From: Haematobia irritans
Lineage: Eukaryota > Arthropoda > Insecta > Diptera > Muscidae
NCBI RefSeq assembly: GCF_050003625.1
Contig: NC_134398.1
Location: forward strand, 20,658,997 to 20,722,996
Length of the DNA stretch: 64,000 nucleotides
Direction: 5' to 3'
The notes under the pieces are model-generated. The model was not told where the DNA came from, ran no database searches, and saw nothing but the letters and a program-made list of their open reading frames with translations. Shown in pieces: positions 25,670-37,382 of this stretch (its first letter is position 1; every line of letters starts with the position of its first letter). The translations under genes were made by a program, and so were the position numbers.

Positions 25670-26587
25670 CATTTCTTAAACTTGATATGTAGACCCAAAT
25701 GTCTCACTGATTGAGGAATTCCTTTGACCTTTGGATGGATCTCAAAGATTAAACTGGAGAAGTGCAAACATCTCAGTGTATATCCAAAGGCATCAGTGAG
25801 GGAAATGCATACCAGAAGATCTCAGTGGTTAAACAGCAGACTTGTAGGTATCCCTCATTGAACTGCAGACTTAAATGTCTGAATGATCAAGACATTGTGG
25901 GTCTCAGAAATTTAATTGCACTCCCAACGATCTCTGTAATTGAACTGCTGAACCAAATATCTGAGTTATTTAACGGCACACAAGAAGATTTCAGTGCTAT
26001 AACTGCAGACACGAATATTTCCCTGATTAAGCTGCAGATCGAAAAGTATCAGTGATTTAGCTGCAAGTCCAATGTTCTGCGTAATTTGACTAAATAGCAG
26101 GAGATCTCTGTATTTGAACTGCGGAATCGAAAATATCCGTGATTTAACAACACGCCCAAAGGTCTCAGTATCTCGGACTTAAATCCAAAGATCTCAGTAA
26201 TTAAATTGTAAATACCAAAGTCTCAGGGATTTAACTGTAGACTTGAAGGTATCAGCGATTGAACTGAGGGTTCATAGATCTCAGTCATTGAACAGGATTG
26301 AAAATTTGATCCGAAGGTCTCAGCTGATCCACACTGGTCATTTCATAAATTTGAAATATAGACCCAAAATGTGAGAACTACAAAGATCTCAATGTAGATC
26401 CAAAGGCATCAGTGATGTAACTGCATATAAGAAGATCTCAGTGATTAAACAGAAGACTTGAAGGTATCCCTCATTGAACTGAAGACTTCAATGTCTCAAT
26501 GGTCTAGATATTCTAGGTCTCAGAAATTGAAGTGGACTCTCAACGATCTCCGTGATTGACTGCTTCATCAAAGATCTGAGTACTTTA
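25670..26587 (+). repeat. ~30-bp minisatellite, first array (left part)
   Basis: Diverged tandem units with the core CTCAGTGATTGAACTGCAGA followed by CCCAAAGGT. The 97-codon frame at 25762-26055 lies wholly in the array and reflects the period, not a gene. The array continues after the mariner insertion. Confidence 0.85.
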
Positions 26588-27888
26588 AAGGGTGATACGG
26601 TCAAAATTTGGTCAAGGGAAAACGAGTGTAAATCGGTGAAATCGTTTATTTAAAAAATCAAATTAAATTTCTTTTTCAAGTTCAATTAGTATAAAATTCA
26701 GGAAAAATATTCAGTTAGGCTTTCGCTTTTCCAAATCCGAATTGCCGTGCCTCACGCTTGATACCTGCCATCAGATTTTGTACAGCCACCTTGTCCACCT
26801 TGTTCGCCGCAGAAAGCCAGTTTGCCTTGAACTGCTGCTCGTCCTTAGCAGTTTTTTTTGGTCTTCTTTATGGTCCGCTTGACAATAGCCCAGTATTTCT
26901 CAATTGGGCGGAGCTCTGGCGTGTTGGGAGGGTTCTTGTCCTTGGAAACCACCTGCACGTTGTTGGCGGCGTACCAGTCCATGGCCTTTTTACCGTAATG
27001 GCAAGATGCCAAATCCGGCCAAATCAGTATGGAACAACCGTGTTTCTTCAGGAAAGGCAGCAGACGTTTATTCAAACACTCTTTCACGTAAATTTCTTGG
27101 TTGACAGTCCCGGAAGCTATGAAAATGCTGCTTTTCAAGCCACAGGTGCAGATGGCTTGTCAAACCAGATATTTCTTTGCGAACTTTGACAGTTTTATGT
27201 GCTCGAAAATATCTGCTACCTTTCCCCTTCCTTTTGCCGTATAAAACTCCTGTCCCGGAAGCTGCTTGTAGTCGGCTTTGACGTAGGTTTCGTCGTCCAT
27301 TACCACGCAGTCAAACTTCGTCAGCATCGTCGTGTACAGCCTCCGGGATCGCGCTTTGGCCGTCGTATTTTGTTTATCATCGCGATTTGGAGTCACTACC
27401 TTCCTGTAAGTCGATAGTCCGGCTCGTTTTTTGGCTCGATGCACGGTTGTAGACGATACACCCAGCTTATTTGCGGCATCTCGGAGAGAGAGGTTAGGGT
27501 TTCGCTTGAAACTACCGGCAACTCTCTTTGTCGTCTCAGCGGCTTCCAGTTTTCGATTTCCCCCCGATCCTGACTTCCTGGCTGTCGACAAACGTTCCCC
27601 AAACACTTTAATTACATTTGTAAGGGTTGATTTGGCAACTTTTAGCGATTTTGCCAGCTTTGCGTGCGAGTAGCTCGGATTTTCGCAATGCGCGAGCAAA
27701 ATTTTGATACGCTGCTCTTCTTGCTTGGACGGCATTTTGACAACTGAAGAGTGAATTCCAAAATCAAAATAGGAGCAACATTCTGCACACACACACCTTC
27801 AAAATGAGGGGTGTTCAGGTTATTTAAATGCAAAATTGAAAGAAATACGTCAAGTTTATATTGACCAAATTTTGACCGTATCACCCTT
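26588..27888 (-). mobile_element. ITmD37E-type mariner element, 1,301 bp
   Basis: Terminal inverted repeats of 28 bp start AAGGGTGATACGGTCAAAAT at both ends. The TA target duplication is at 26586-26587 and 27889-27890. It inserted into the minisatellite: removing it and one TA restores GATCTGAGTACTTTAACTAC, and a paralogous unoccupied site is present at about 30845 (GATCTGAGTAATTTAACTAT). It carries one broken transposase gene on the minus strand. Confidence 0.93.
26715..27735 (-). pseudogene. mariner DD37E transposase, one stop and one frameshift
   Basis: The start ATG at 27735 (protein begins MPSKQEEQRIKILLAHCEN) was chosen because it begins the N-terminal helix-turn-helix region; upstream in-frame codons lie in the element's leader. 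Two helix-turn-helix segments are visible at about residues 21-45 and 82-107. The catalytic acidic residues are D148 in MDDET, then D in IWPDLASCHYG and E in ELRPIEKYW, with 37 residues between the last two. This DD37E spacing defines the ITmD37E family within Tc1/mariner. Breaks: an in-frame TGA at codon 192 (after KKYLV, near 27157), and one extra base in an A8 run (T8 on plus, 26852-26859) that shifts frame just after KRTIKKTKK. Beyond that the reading continues in another frame to FGFGKAKA and a TAA at 26715. Expected length is about 339 residues. Function, when intact, is cut-and-paste transposition into TA. Confidence 0.9.
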
Positions 27889-30354
27889 TAACTACATAGC
27901 AGAAGATCTCAGCGTTTGAACTGCAGAGTCGAAAGTAATCGTGATCTAATAACAGATCCGAAGGTCTCAGTGATTGAACTCTTATCCACAGATCTCAGTA
28001 ATTGAAATGTATACTAAACGGTCTCAGAGATTTAACTGCAGACTTGAAAGTATCCGCGATTATACTGAGGCCATTGAGCAGTAAATCCATAGGTCTCAGT
28101 GATTGATCTGCAGATCCAAAGTGGTCACTTGTTAAATATGAAATGTGAACCCAAATATCTCAATGATTGAACTGCACACCTTAACGTGTCAATGATTGAA
28201 CTGCAAGTCCACAGAATCCCTATTGAGCTTAAGACCAAAAAGTCTTAGGTCCAAAGATCTAAGTAACTGAACTACAAACCAGGAGATCTCAGTACTTGAA
28301 GTGCAGACTCCAAAGCATCCGTGACCTAACTGCTGACCTGAAGGTCTCATTGGGCGAACTCACATCCAAAGATCTCAGCAATTGAATTTTAGACTCAAAG
28401 GTCTATGTGATTGAATGGTATACCCCAACGAGTTACTATGGTTGATTGGACTGCAAATTGAAATGTCTCAATGTTTGACACGCTTAAGATTACAGATATT
28501 GAACACCACACCGAAATAATTCTGCAAAGGAATTGCAGATCCAAAGATCTCAGTAACTAAGCTAAAGACTCAAGAATTTCACTGGTTAATTTGGATACCT
28601 GAAGATCTATGTTATTGAACTATAGTTCCGAAGATCTCAATTATTGAATTGTAGACCCAAAGGTGATTGAACCGCAGATACGAATATAATTCTCTGATTG
28701 AACTGCAGACTGAAATGTCTCAGTGATTGAATTGCAAGTCCAAAAATCTAAGAAATTCAACTACATAACAGTAAATGTGAGTACTGGAACTGCAGACTCG
28801 AAGGTATCCGTGATTTAACAACAGATCCCAATGCCTAAGTGATTGAACACCGATCAAAAACTCTTTATAATTTAATTCCAGACCCAAAGGTCTAAGTGAT
28901 TGAACTTGACCTGCCAATCCAAAGATCTCAGGAATTGAACTCTAGGTCCAATTTAAGGTCTCAGATATTTAAATGCAAATCCAAAGTAGTAAAGATGGAA
29001 TTGCAGATCCAAAGATCTTAGGAAACAAACTATAGACACAAGGATCTCAGTGATGAAACTGCATGCCTTAAGATCTCAGTCCTGATGATCTTAAAAATTG
29101 ATTTCTAGGCCCAAAAGTCTCAATTATGTGACTGCAGACCTAATTGTATCCCTGATTGTGCTGCAGATCGAAAGCTTTCTATGATTGAACTGGTAGTCCA
29201 AAGATCTGATTAATTGAACTAGATTCCAGAAGATCCCATCATTTGAACTGCAGACCCGAACTCTGATCCAGAAACCTACGTAATTGAATTGCAGACTCAA
29301 AAGTTTCAGTGAGTGATTACTACCCCAAGATACGAAGGTGATTGAACTCCAGATCTCAGTGAGATAACTGTACATCCTAAGATCTCAATGATTGCAGATT
29401 TGACGCAATGTAAGCGATTAAACTGCAGACTCGAAAAATCCCCGATTAAGCTTTAATGACTGAACTCTACGTCCAAAAATATAAAGATCTGAAAAATGGT
29501 CCAAAGATCTGATTAATTGAACTAGTTTCCAGAAGATCCCAGCATTTGAACTGCAGACCCGAAGGTACCCATGATCTGCCAATTGAAATCTGATCCAGAA
29601 ATCTCCAAAATTGAATTGCAGACTCAAAGGTTTCAGTGAGAGATGCCTACCCCAAGATATAAAGGTGATTGAACTCCAGATCTCAGTGAGATAACTGTAC
29701 ATGCTAAGATCTCAATGATTGCAGATTTGACGCAATGTAAGCGATTAAACTGCAGACTCGAAAAATCCCCGATTAAGCTTTAATGACTGAACTGTACGTC
29801 GAAAAATATAAATACATGAACCCGCAACTCTCAGTGATTGAACTGCACATCCAATGTTCGCTTTGACTGAACTACAGATATGAAGATTTCCGTAATTGAA
29901 GTTTAGCTCCAAGAGTCTCGGTATTGCAAGTATTACAAGATTTCAGTGACTGAATTACAGATCCAAGGTTCTCGGTGACTAAACTCCCTACTCGAGATCC
30001 TTACAGTAGACACGAAAAAAACTCTGTGATTCGAAGAACACAGTGGATGAACTGATAACCCGAAGGATCTAGTGGTAGAACTGTAGACTGCAGAGTCGAA
30101 AGTACCCGTGATAGAACTGGGTTTCCGAAGATCTCATTGATTGGATTGCGCATCCAAAGAAGTCAGTGATTAAACTACAGACTCTAGATTGCTGATTATG
30201 GTGCAATGACTGAACGGTATATCCAAAGGTATCAGCAATTGAACTGCAGATCCAAAGGCCTCGGTGATTAAATTGCATACGGGGAGCGCTCACTGTTTGA
30301 GCTGCAAATTGAACCTTCTCTACTCCCATTGTGCAACATTTCGTCATATAACTA

Positions 30355-30495
30355 GGTTAGGTTAGGTTGTGGAGGATGACACGAAACCGAACTGGCGGAT
30401 TTGTGTCCACTTAGACCATAGTTGGTCCATTGCGGTTCCTCAAACTTCTTTCCATCTTCCTCTTCGTGTCTGTCTCGCTTCGGCCGGAATGAGTC
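30355..30495 (-). repeat. CCTAA-tailed retroposon 3' fragment
   Basis: On the minus strand it ends CATCCTCCACAACCTAACCT with further AACC, preceded by AATGGACCAACTATGGTCTA and AGTGGACACAAATCCGCC. The layout of a 'GGAC...TCTAAGTGG' block followed by a CCTAA tail parallels the SINE tail at 31371-31458, but the sequence differs, so it is a different family sharing a tail type. It lies inside a duplicated segment. Confidence 0.6.
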
Positions 30496-31370
30496 CACAT
30501 AATCATTGAACAGGATTGAAAATTTGATCCGAAGGTCTCAGCAGATCCACACTGGTCATTTCATAAATTTGAAATGTAGACCCAAATGTTCCACTGATTG
30601 AGGAATCCTTTCGAACTTTGCATGGTTCTCAAAGGTTGAACTGCAGAACTACAAAGATCTCAGTACAGATTCAAAGGCACCAGTGATGGAACTGTATACC
30701 AGAAGATCGCAGTGATTAAACAGAAGACTTGAAGGTATCCCTCATTGAACTGAAGACTTCAATGTCTCAATGGTCTAGATATTCTAGGTCTCAGAAATTG
30801 AACTGGACTCTCAACGATCTCCGTGATTGACTGTTGCATCAAAGATCTGAGTAATTTAACTATGTTACATAGCAGAATATCTCAGCATTTGAACTGCAGA
30901 GTCGAAAGTAATCGTGACCTAATAACAGATCCAAAGGTCTCAGTAATTGAACTCTTATCCATAGATCTTAGTAATTGAAATGTATACTCAACGGTCTCAG
31001 AGATTTAACTGCAGACTTGAAAGTATCCGCGATTAAACTGAGGTTCCAATGATGTCAGTCATTGAGCAGTAGATCCACAGGTATCAGTGATTGATCTGCA
31101 GATCCTAAGTGGTCACTTGTTAAACATGAAATGTGAACCCAAATATCTCAATGATTGAACTGCAGGTCAACTGAACCCCTATTGAGTTTAAGACCAAGTA
31201 ACTGAACTACAAACCAGGAGATCTCAGTACTTGAAGTGCAGACTCCAAAGCGTCAGCGGAAGAACTGATAACCCGAAGGATCTAGTGGTAGAACTGTAGA
31301 CTGCAGAGTCAAAAGTACCCGTGAAAGAATTGTATTTCCGAAGATCTCATTGATTGGATTGCGTATCCAA

Positions 31371-31458
31371 GGTTAGGTTAGGTTAGGTGCCAGCCCGATG
31401 TAACAGGCCCACTTACACTATTCAGTCCATTGTGATACTACATTAGTGAACTTTTCAC
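31371..31458 (-). mobile_element. 5'-truncated SINE insertion with CCTAA tail
   Basis: 88 bp flanked by the 11-bp target duplication TGCGTATCCAA (31360-31370 and 31459-31469). On the minus strand it reads AATGTAGTATCACAATGGAC, then the CATCGGGCTGG region, and ends in CACCTAACCTAACCTAACC. The paralogous segment near 30148 lacks it, so it arrived after that duplication. From memory of fly genomes, the family's head is the tRNA-like part seen at 33221 and 47325 (inference). Confidence 0.85.
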
Positions 31459-31674
31459 TGCGTATCCAAAGAAGTCAGTGGTTAAACTACAGGCTCTACA
31501 TAATTTGATTTCCCGATTAGGGTGCAATGACTGAACGGTATATCCAAGGTATCAGTAATTGAACTGCAGATCCAAAGGCCTCGGCGATTAAATTGCATAC
31601 GCGGAGAGCTCACTGATTGAGCTGCAAATTGAACCTTCTCTACTCCCATTGTGCAACATTTCCTCATATAACTA

Positions 31675-31818
31675 GGTTAGGTTATGGAGGATGACACGAA
31701 TCCGAACTAGCGGATTTGTGTCCACTTAGAGTATAGTTGGTCCACTGCAGTTCCTCAAACTTCTTTCCATCTTCCTCTTCGTGCCTGTCTCGCTTCGGCC
31801 GGAATGAGTCCACTTAAT
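31675..31818 (-). repeat. Second copy of the CCTAA-tailed fragment
   Basis: Near-identical to 30355-30495 (GGATGACACGAATCCGAACT versus GGATGACACGAAACCGAACT). It was carried by the same segmental duplication and did not insert independently, because the surrounding minisatellite sequence also matches. Confidence 0.75.
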
Positions 31819-32995
31819 CTTCCCTGTTTATTTCAATATAGGATTCTTTTTTTTACCTCATTGGCAATTTAAAACTTTGATTTGCCAATAAGAGTTAATA
31901 ATAGAACTGATCGTTATAGAAATTATACATGCTCGCCACTATCACTTCTTGCTACAAATTTGTTCACACCTATTTGACGCACCCTTTTATTTCCCTTATC
32001 CCCTTTATATGACCAGAATCGAAGGTCTTATTTTGGCCTTTATATATTTTGTTGGTGTTCACAACAAAATGAATATCCTTGTGTTAGATGAGTACCAGAC
32101 AAGTTCAAGGATTAAAGTTTTGCCAAAAACCTGCAACAACAGAAACGAATTCATATGAAATCAGGATACTCAAAATACTTCATACCACAATAAAATATTT
32201 TGTTCGTTCTATTCTTTTGGCTCCTCAAAACAAATGCCGCAATATTATGGATAGAGATAATGTTGTCATTGCTTTTGACCATCATTGCCATCATGGTTTG
32301 AAATTGTGGAAAATTTATGGATAATCCTTTGACCGTTGGTAAACAGAGAACTTTGTTACTAAATACTTTCAAATATGACTCGATTTGAAGTCAAGAATTG
32401 GTTTGGCATTGGTTTTTCTTTAGGGAGAATAGTAGATACTTCACATAGGAGGTATATGTAAATCCAATTCAATATAGATTAAAGAATACGAGATAATGAA
32501 TTTATTTATAACTTTATTATCACGGGTAGAAGAGGCAAACAAGTGTCTATCACTTTCGAGTAGACGTGTCACCCATAAGATAAAATTGATAGGAAGTTGT
32601 TGAAATCGTCGCTTGGCAATACAATTCGGAATCGGATCAGCAACATTTGTATACATATGAGATTGAGATTAGGTAAGAAATTCGGGTTGTTGGCATTGTT
32701 TGGTTTAAAATCTGGTCGGTATGAGGTGGGAAATTAGATTCATACATGGTCGGAAAAGGTATATTCGTCGATTTGTAGTTGATCAGGAACATGTGTATTC
32801 GTAGATGATCAGAACTTGATGAATCAATCGGGATGATCGGTTGAAGTCTACTGGTATTGCTTTCGGTGTCGATAGTAGTGTGACAGTCGACTTGGTTAGG
32901 GTAGCAGCCTAATGTTCGGTGGTAGCTTTCGGTTTGTTAAAAGTTTTGGGTTCTGTAAATGCTTCGGTTCAGTTATAGTGTTACGGAAGACCGCT
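31819..32995. other. Intergenic DNA between two minisatellite arrays
   Basis: No gene supported. Overlapping short frames on both strands near 31949-32372 have no recognisable domain. Confidence 0.5.
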
Positions 32996-35240
32996 CCTGC
33001 AAATTGTTTGCTAAATAATCCTCGTGGTAACTGTAAATTCGAAGAACTCGGTGATGGCAGAATTGTAGATCTGAAGAACTCAGCGGTGGAAATATGGACT
33101 CAGATAGCTCACGGGTGGAGTTGTGGAAGAAAACCTCAGTGATGGCAAATTTGAAGAACTCTGTGGTGAAACTATAGACTCAGCTAACTCAGAGGTGGAA
33201 TTGTGGATCTTGCTGAGTCAGGAACCACCGTGGGACAATAGTGCATAGCATGTCCTCCTTGCATACTGAGGGTTGCATTCCAGTATCGACCGAAACCAAA
33301 ACGATTTTCAGCGGTGGATTATAGACTGTCAGTAATACTCGTGCCATTTCTGAGTGTTTCACAGCTTCTCTACAGGGACTCACAGCAATGTGATTTGGTG
33401 GTGGAATTGTACATACCAAGAAATAGGAGATGAATTTGGGACTGAAGTGCAAATTCGGAGAACTCAGTATAACCTATTGGTGGAACTGTATACCCAAGAA
33501 TTTAGTGGTTGAACTGGAGATCCTAGGAAATCAGTGGACCGTAGTAATCTAAGAATTCAGTGGTGGAATTGTAGAACTGACGAAGTCAATGATGGAACTG
33601 TAGATCCGAAAATGTCTGTGGTGAAAAGAAGATCAGCAAAACTCATTGACGGACCTGTAGAACAAAGGAACTTGGTGATGAAGCTGTGGATCCGAAAAAC
33701 TCTGTGATTGAACTGTAGATTAGAAAAATTCGGTGGTAGACATGTTAACCCGAAGGATCTATCTCTGGTGGAATTGTAAATCCAAAGAATTTAGTAGTGG
33801 AACTCTAGATCCCAGTAGTGAATTGTAATTCCAAAAACCTGAGATCAGTGGAACCGAAAAACTAAGTTGCTGAAATATCGATCTAAGAATTCAGTGGTGA
33901 AACTTTAGAACCGAAGAACTCAGAGGTGAAACCACCAATCAAAGAATTCAGTGGTAGATGATCAATGAATTCAGTGGAACTGTAGATTTGAAAAACTCAG
34001 TGATGGAACTGTAGATACGTAAAACTCAACGGGGGAAATGTGGAACCGAACAACTCGGTAATTCAACTGTAGAACCGAAGAATTCGGTGATGCAACTGTA
34101 GAAAACAATTCTTGACTGAATTGTATATTCGAAGACCACATGTGGTAGGACTGTAGATCCAAAAATTTAGTGGTTGTGCTGTATATCCCAGTGGTGAATT
34201 GTAAATCCAAAAACCTCATATCAGTAGAATCGAAAAACTCAGTTGTGTAAGTATCGATCTAAGAATTCATTGGTGAAACTTTAGAATCGAAGAACTCAGT
34301 GGCAAAAACATCTAGTTGAGAATTCAGTGGTGCAATTTTAGGACTGACGAACTCGATGATGAAAATGTAGATTTGAAACACACGGTGATGGAACTGTGGA
34401 TGGGAAAAACTCATCGATGGAACTGTAGATCCGAAAAAAAGATCCTAGTTGAGAAATCAGTGGTGCAATTTTAGGACTGACGAACTCGATGATGGAAATA
34501 TAGATTTAAAAAACTCGGTGATGGAACTGTGGATACGAAAAACTCATCGATGGAACTGTAGATCCAAAAGAAGATCCCAGGAAGTCAGTGGACCCCATTA
34601 ATCTAATAATTCAGTGGTGGAATTGCAGAACCGACGAACCCAATGATTTAACAGTAGAAAATGTCAGTGATGAGACTGTAGATCCGAAAAACTCATTGAT
34701 GGAACTGTAGAACCGAGGAAATCGGTGATGCAGCTCTGGATCCGAAAAACTCACTTATTGAACTCTATATTCGCAGAACTCAATGGTAGAACTGTTAACC
34801 CGAAGGATCAGTGGTGGAACTGTAGATCCAAGAATTTAGTGGTAGAGTTGAAGATCCCAGTTGTGGTGGAAGTATTAATATAAAAATTTCTTTGTGGAAC
34901 TGTCAAACCGACGAACTTGGTGATGGAAATTCAAATCTAAAGCACTCGAACTATAGACCCAAACAACTTAGTGGGGAAACTGTAGATCCCAAAAAATCAT
35001 CGACGGAACTGTAGAACTCGGTGATGAAACTATAGATCAGAAGAACTCGATGTAGATACAAATAATTAAGTGGTGAATCTGTAGATCCCAAAAACTCAGC
35101 CATTCAACTGTAGAACTCTGTGATGGAACTGTAGATCAGAAGAAATTGATGATGGAAATGTAGATCCGAAAAATTCAGTGGTGGAACTGTAGAACCGAAG
35201 AACTCCTTGGCAGACCTAAAAACTTTACCACAGGACTGCA
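32996..35240 (+). repeat. ~30-bp minisatellite, second array
   Basis: Units with the core CTCAGTGGTGGAACTGTAGA followed by TCCGAA. Aligned with the first array's core, the same positions are shared (CTCAGTG, TGAACTG or GGAACTG, AGATCC), so the two arrays are diverged branches of one family. A larger unit recurs at about 34310 and 34450 (GAGAATTCAGTGGTGCAATT / GAGAAATCAGTGGTGCAATT). A SINE is inserted at 33221. Confidence 0.85.
33221..33397 (+). mobile_element. tRNA-derived SINE, 3'-truncated
   Basis: The head is tRNA-like: A-box-like CCGTGGGACAATAGTG and B-box-like GGGTTGCATTCC, followed by CCAGTATCGACCGAAACC. The body includes TTCAGCGGTGGATTATAG, CAGTAATACTCGTGCCATTT and TGAGTGTTTCACAGCTTCTC. 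It shares the GCGGTGGATTAT and GTAATRCT...GTG blocks with 47325-47448. The end has run into the minisatellite without a CCTAA tail. Confidence 0.75.
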
Positions 35241-35574
35241 CGCAAAACGCTGAGCGCCCAACTGCACATAGAAATACAGAATCGTTCTGAAGTCTTAAAG
35301 AGTTAAGTAGCACCCAGCCGATAAATTTGTTGAGAATTAATTCTCTTAGTATCAATTTTCAATGGTAACCAAAATCATGTTGTGTCAGTTAAACAAAGTC
35401 GCCATGTTGTCTTTTCCAGCTATGGATCTGGTTCACTAGTACTTGTGTGAGCTCGTTCGCATGCTGGCTGACGAGTTATACGTTTGTGTATTCGCTTACC
35501 TCCTGGTTGACTTGCAATCACGGTTGTCACAGTTGGTAGAATTCTATCAACAACGGTAGACTTTTTATACCCCT
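35241..35574. other. Intergenic DNA with no supportable gene
   Basis: Short stretch between the minisatellite and a type B element. No feature recognised. Confidence 0.5.
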
Positions 35575-37382
35575 CACCACTACTGTGGTACAGGGTATAA
35601 TAAGTTTGTGCATTTGTATGTAACGACAAGAAGGAAAAGTCTGAGACCCATCGTTTAGTATACCGATCGTCTTAGAATTAAATTCTGAGTCGATTTAGCG
35701 ATGTCCGTCTGTCTGTCTGTCTGTCTGTCTGTCCTTCTGTCTGTCTGTCTGTTGATGTATTTTTGTGTTCAAAGTACAGTTCGCAGTTTTAGTCCGATTG
35801 TCCTAAAATTTGGTATAGGGTCCTGTTTCGGCTCAAAGACGATCCCTATTGATTTTGGAAAAAATCGGTTCAGATTTAGATATAGCTGCCATATATATTT
35901 TTCACCGATCTGGTCATAATTGGCGTGTATATCAACTGATCTTCCTCAAATTCCGTACATCCGAATATTTTATGAGTCTCGAAGAACTTGCAAAATATCA
36001 GCCAAATCTGTTCAGATTTAGATATAGCTCCCATATATAGCTTTCGCCCGATTTACACTCATTTGCCCACAGAGGCCAATTTTTTGCTCCGATGTAGTTG
36101 AAATTTTACACAGGGAGTAGAATTAGCATTGTAGCTATGCGTGTCAAATTTGGTTGAAATCGGTTCAGATTTAGATATAGCTCCCATATATAGCTTTCGC
36201 CCGATTTACACTCAAATGACCACAGAGGCCAATGTTTTTGCTCCGATTTAGTTGAAATCTTGCACAGGGAGTATAATTAGCAGTGTAGCTATGCGTGTTA
36301 AATTTGGTTCAAATCGGTTCAGTCCCATATATAGCTTTCGACCGATTTACACTCATATGACCACAGAGGCCAATTTTTAACTCCGATTTAGTTGAAATTT
36401 TGCACAGGGAGTAGAATTAGCATTTACGTGCCAAATTTGGTAGAAATCGGTTCAGATTTAGATATAGCTCCCATATATAGCTTTCGCCCGATTTACACTT
36501 AAATGACCACAGAGGCCAATTTTTTGCTCCGATTTAGTTGAAATTTTGCACAGGGTGTAGAATTAGCATTGTAGCTATGCGTGCTAAATTTGGTTGACAT
36601 CGGTTCAGATTTAGATATAGCTCCCATATATAGCTTTCGCCCGATTTACACTCAAATGACCACAGAGGCCAATTTTTTGCTCCGATTTAGATGAAATTTT
36701 GCACAGGGAGTAGAATTAGCATTGTAGCTATGCGTGCCAAATTTGGTTGAAATCGGTTCAGATTTAGATATATCTCCCATATATAGCTTTCGCCCGATTT
36801 ACACTCATATGACAACAGAAGCCAATTTTTAACTCCGATTTAGTTGAAATTTTGCACAGGGTGTAGAATTATCATTGTAGCTATGCGTGCTAAATTTGGT
36901 TGACATCGCTCCAGATTTAGATATAGCTCCCATATATATGTTTTTCTGATTTCGACAAAAATGGTCAAAATACCAACATTTTCCTTGTAAAATCGCCACT
37001 GCTTAGTCGAAAAGTTGTAAAAATGACTCTAATTTTCCTAAACTTCTAATACACATATATCGAGCGATAAATCATAAATAACCTTTTTCGAAGATTCCTT
37101 AAAATTGCGTCAGATTTAAACGTTTCCCATATTTTTTTACTAACATTGCGTTGCACCCTAGTGCATTAGCCGACTTAAATTTTGAGTCTATAGATTTTGT
37201 AGAAGTCTATCAAATTCTTCCAGATCGAGTGATATTTAAATGTATGTATTTGGGACAAACCTTTATATATAGCCCCCAACACATTTGACGGATGTGATAT
37301 GGTATCGAAAATTTAGATCTACAAAGTGGTGCAGGGTATAATATAGTCGGCACCGCCCGACTTTAGACTTTCCTTACTTGTT
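35575..37382 (-). mobile_element. Type B element, minus orientation, apparently full length
   Basis: The right-end hairpin TTATACCCCTCACCACTACT...GGTACAGGGTATAATAA is at 35575. It is followed by a GTCT microsatellite (35701-35755), six or so 153-bp units (landmarks AGCTCCCATATATAGCTTTC and GAAATTTTGCACAGGGAGTA), a single-copy-like stretch (36900-37160), and the left end, read on minus as AACAAGTAAGGAAAGTCTAA plus AGTCGGGCGGTGCCGACT. At 1.8 kb this is the cleanest single copy of the type. No protein coding. Confidence 0.8.

Larger units (their letters stand above)
27889..31670 (+). repeat. ~30-bp minisatellite, first array (right part)
   Basis: Continuation of the CTCAGTGATTGAACTGCAGA-type array. 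It contains larger duplications: 29201 onward repeats at about 29503 (offset 302); the block 26290-28320 without the mariner recurs at 30505-31260; and 30050-30500 recurs at 31262-31818. Minus-strand frames here are repeat artefacts. Confidence 0.85.

Noticed and set aside
25762..26055. 97-codon plus-strand frame
   Set aside because: It lies entirely in the minisatellite and its residues repeat with the ~30-bp unit.
26758..27189. 143-codon plus-strand frame opposite the mariner transposase
   Set aside because: Antisense shadow of the minus-strand transposase, which has clear domain motifs.
31371..31389. GGTTAGGTTAGG as interstitial telomere (TTAGG)n
   Set aside because: Only about three units, at the end of a SINE with an 11-bp target duplication; flies have lost TTAGG telomeres.
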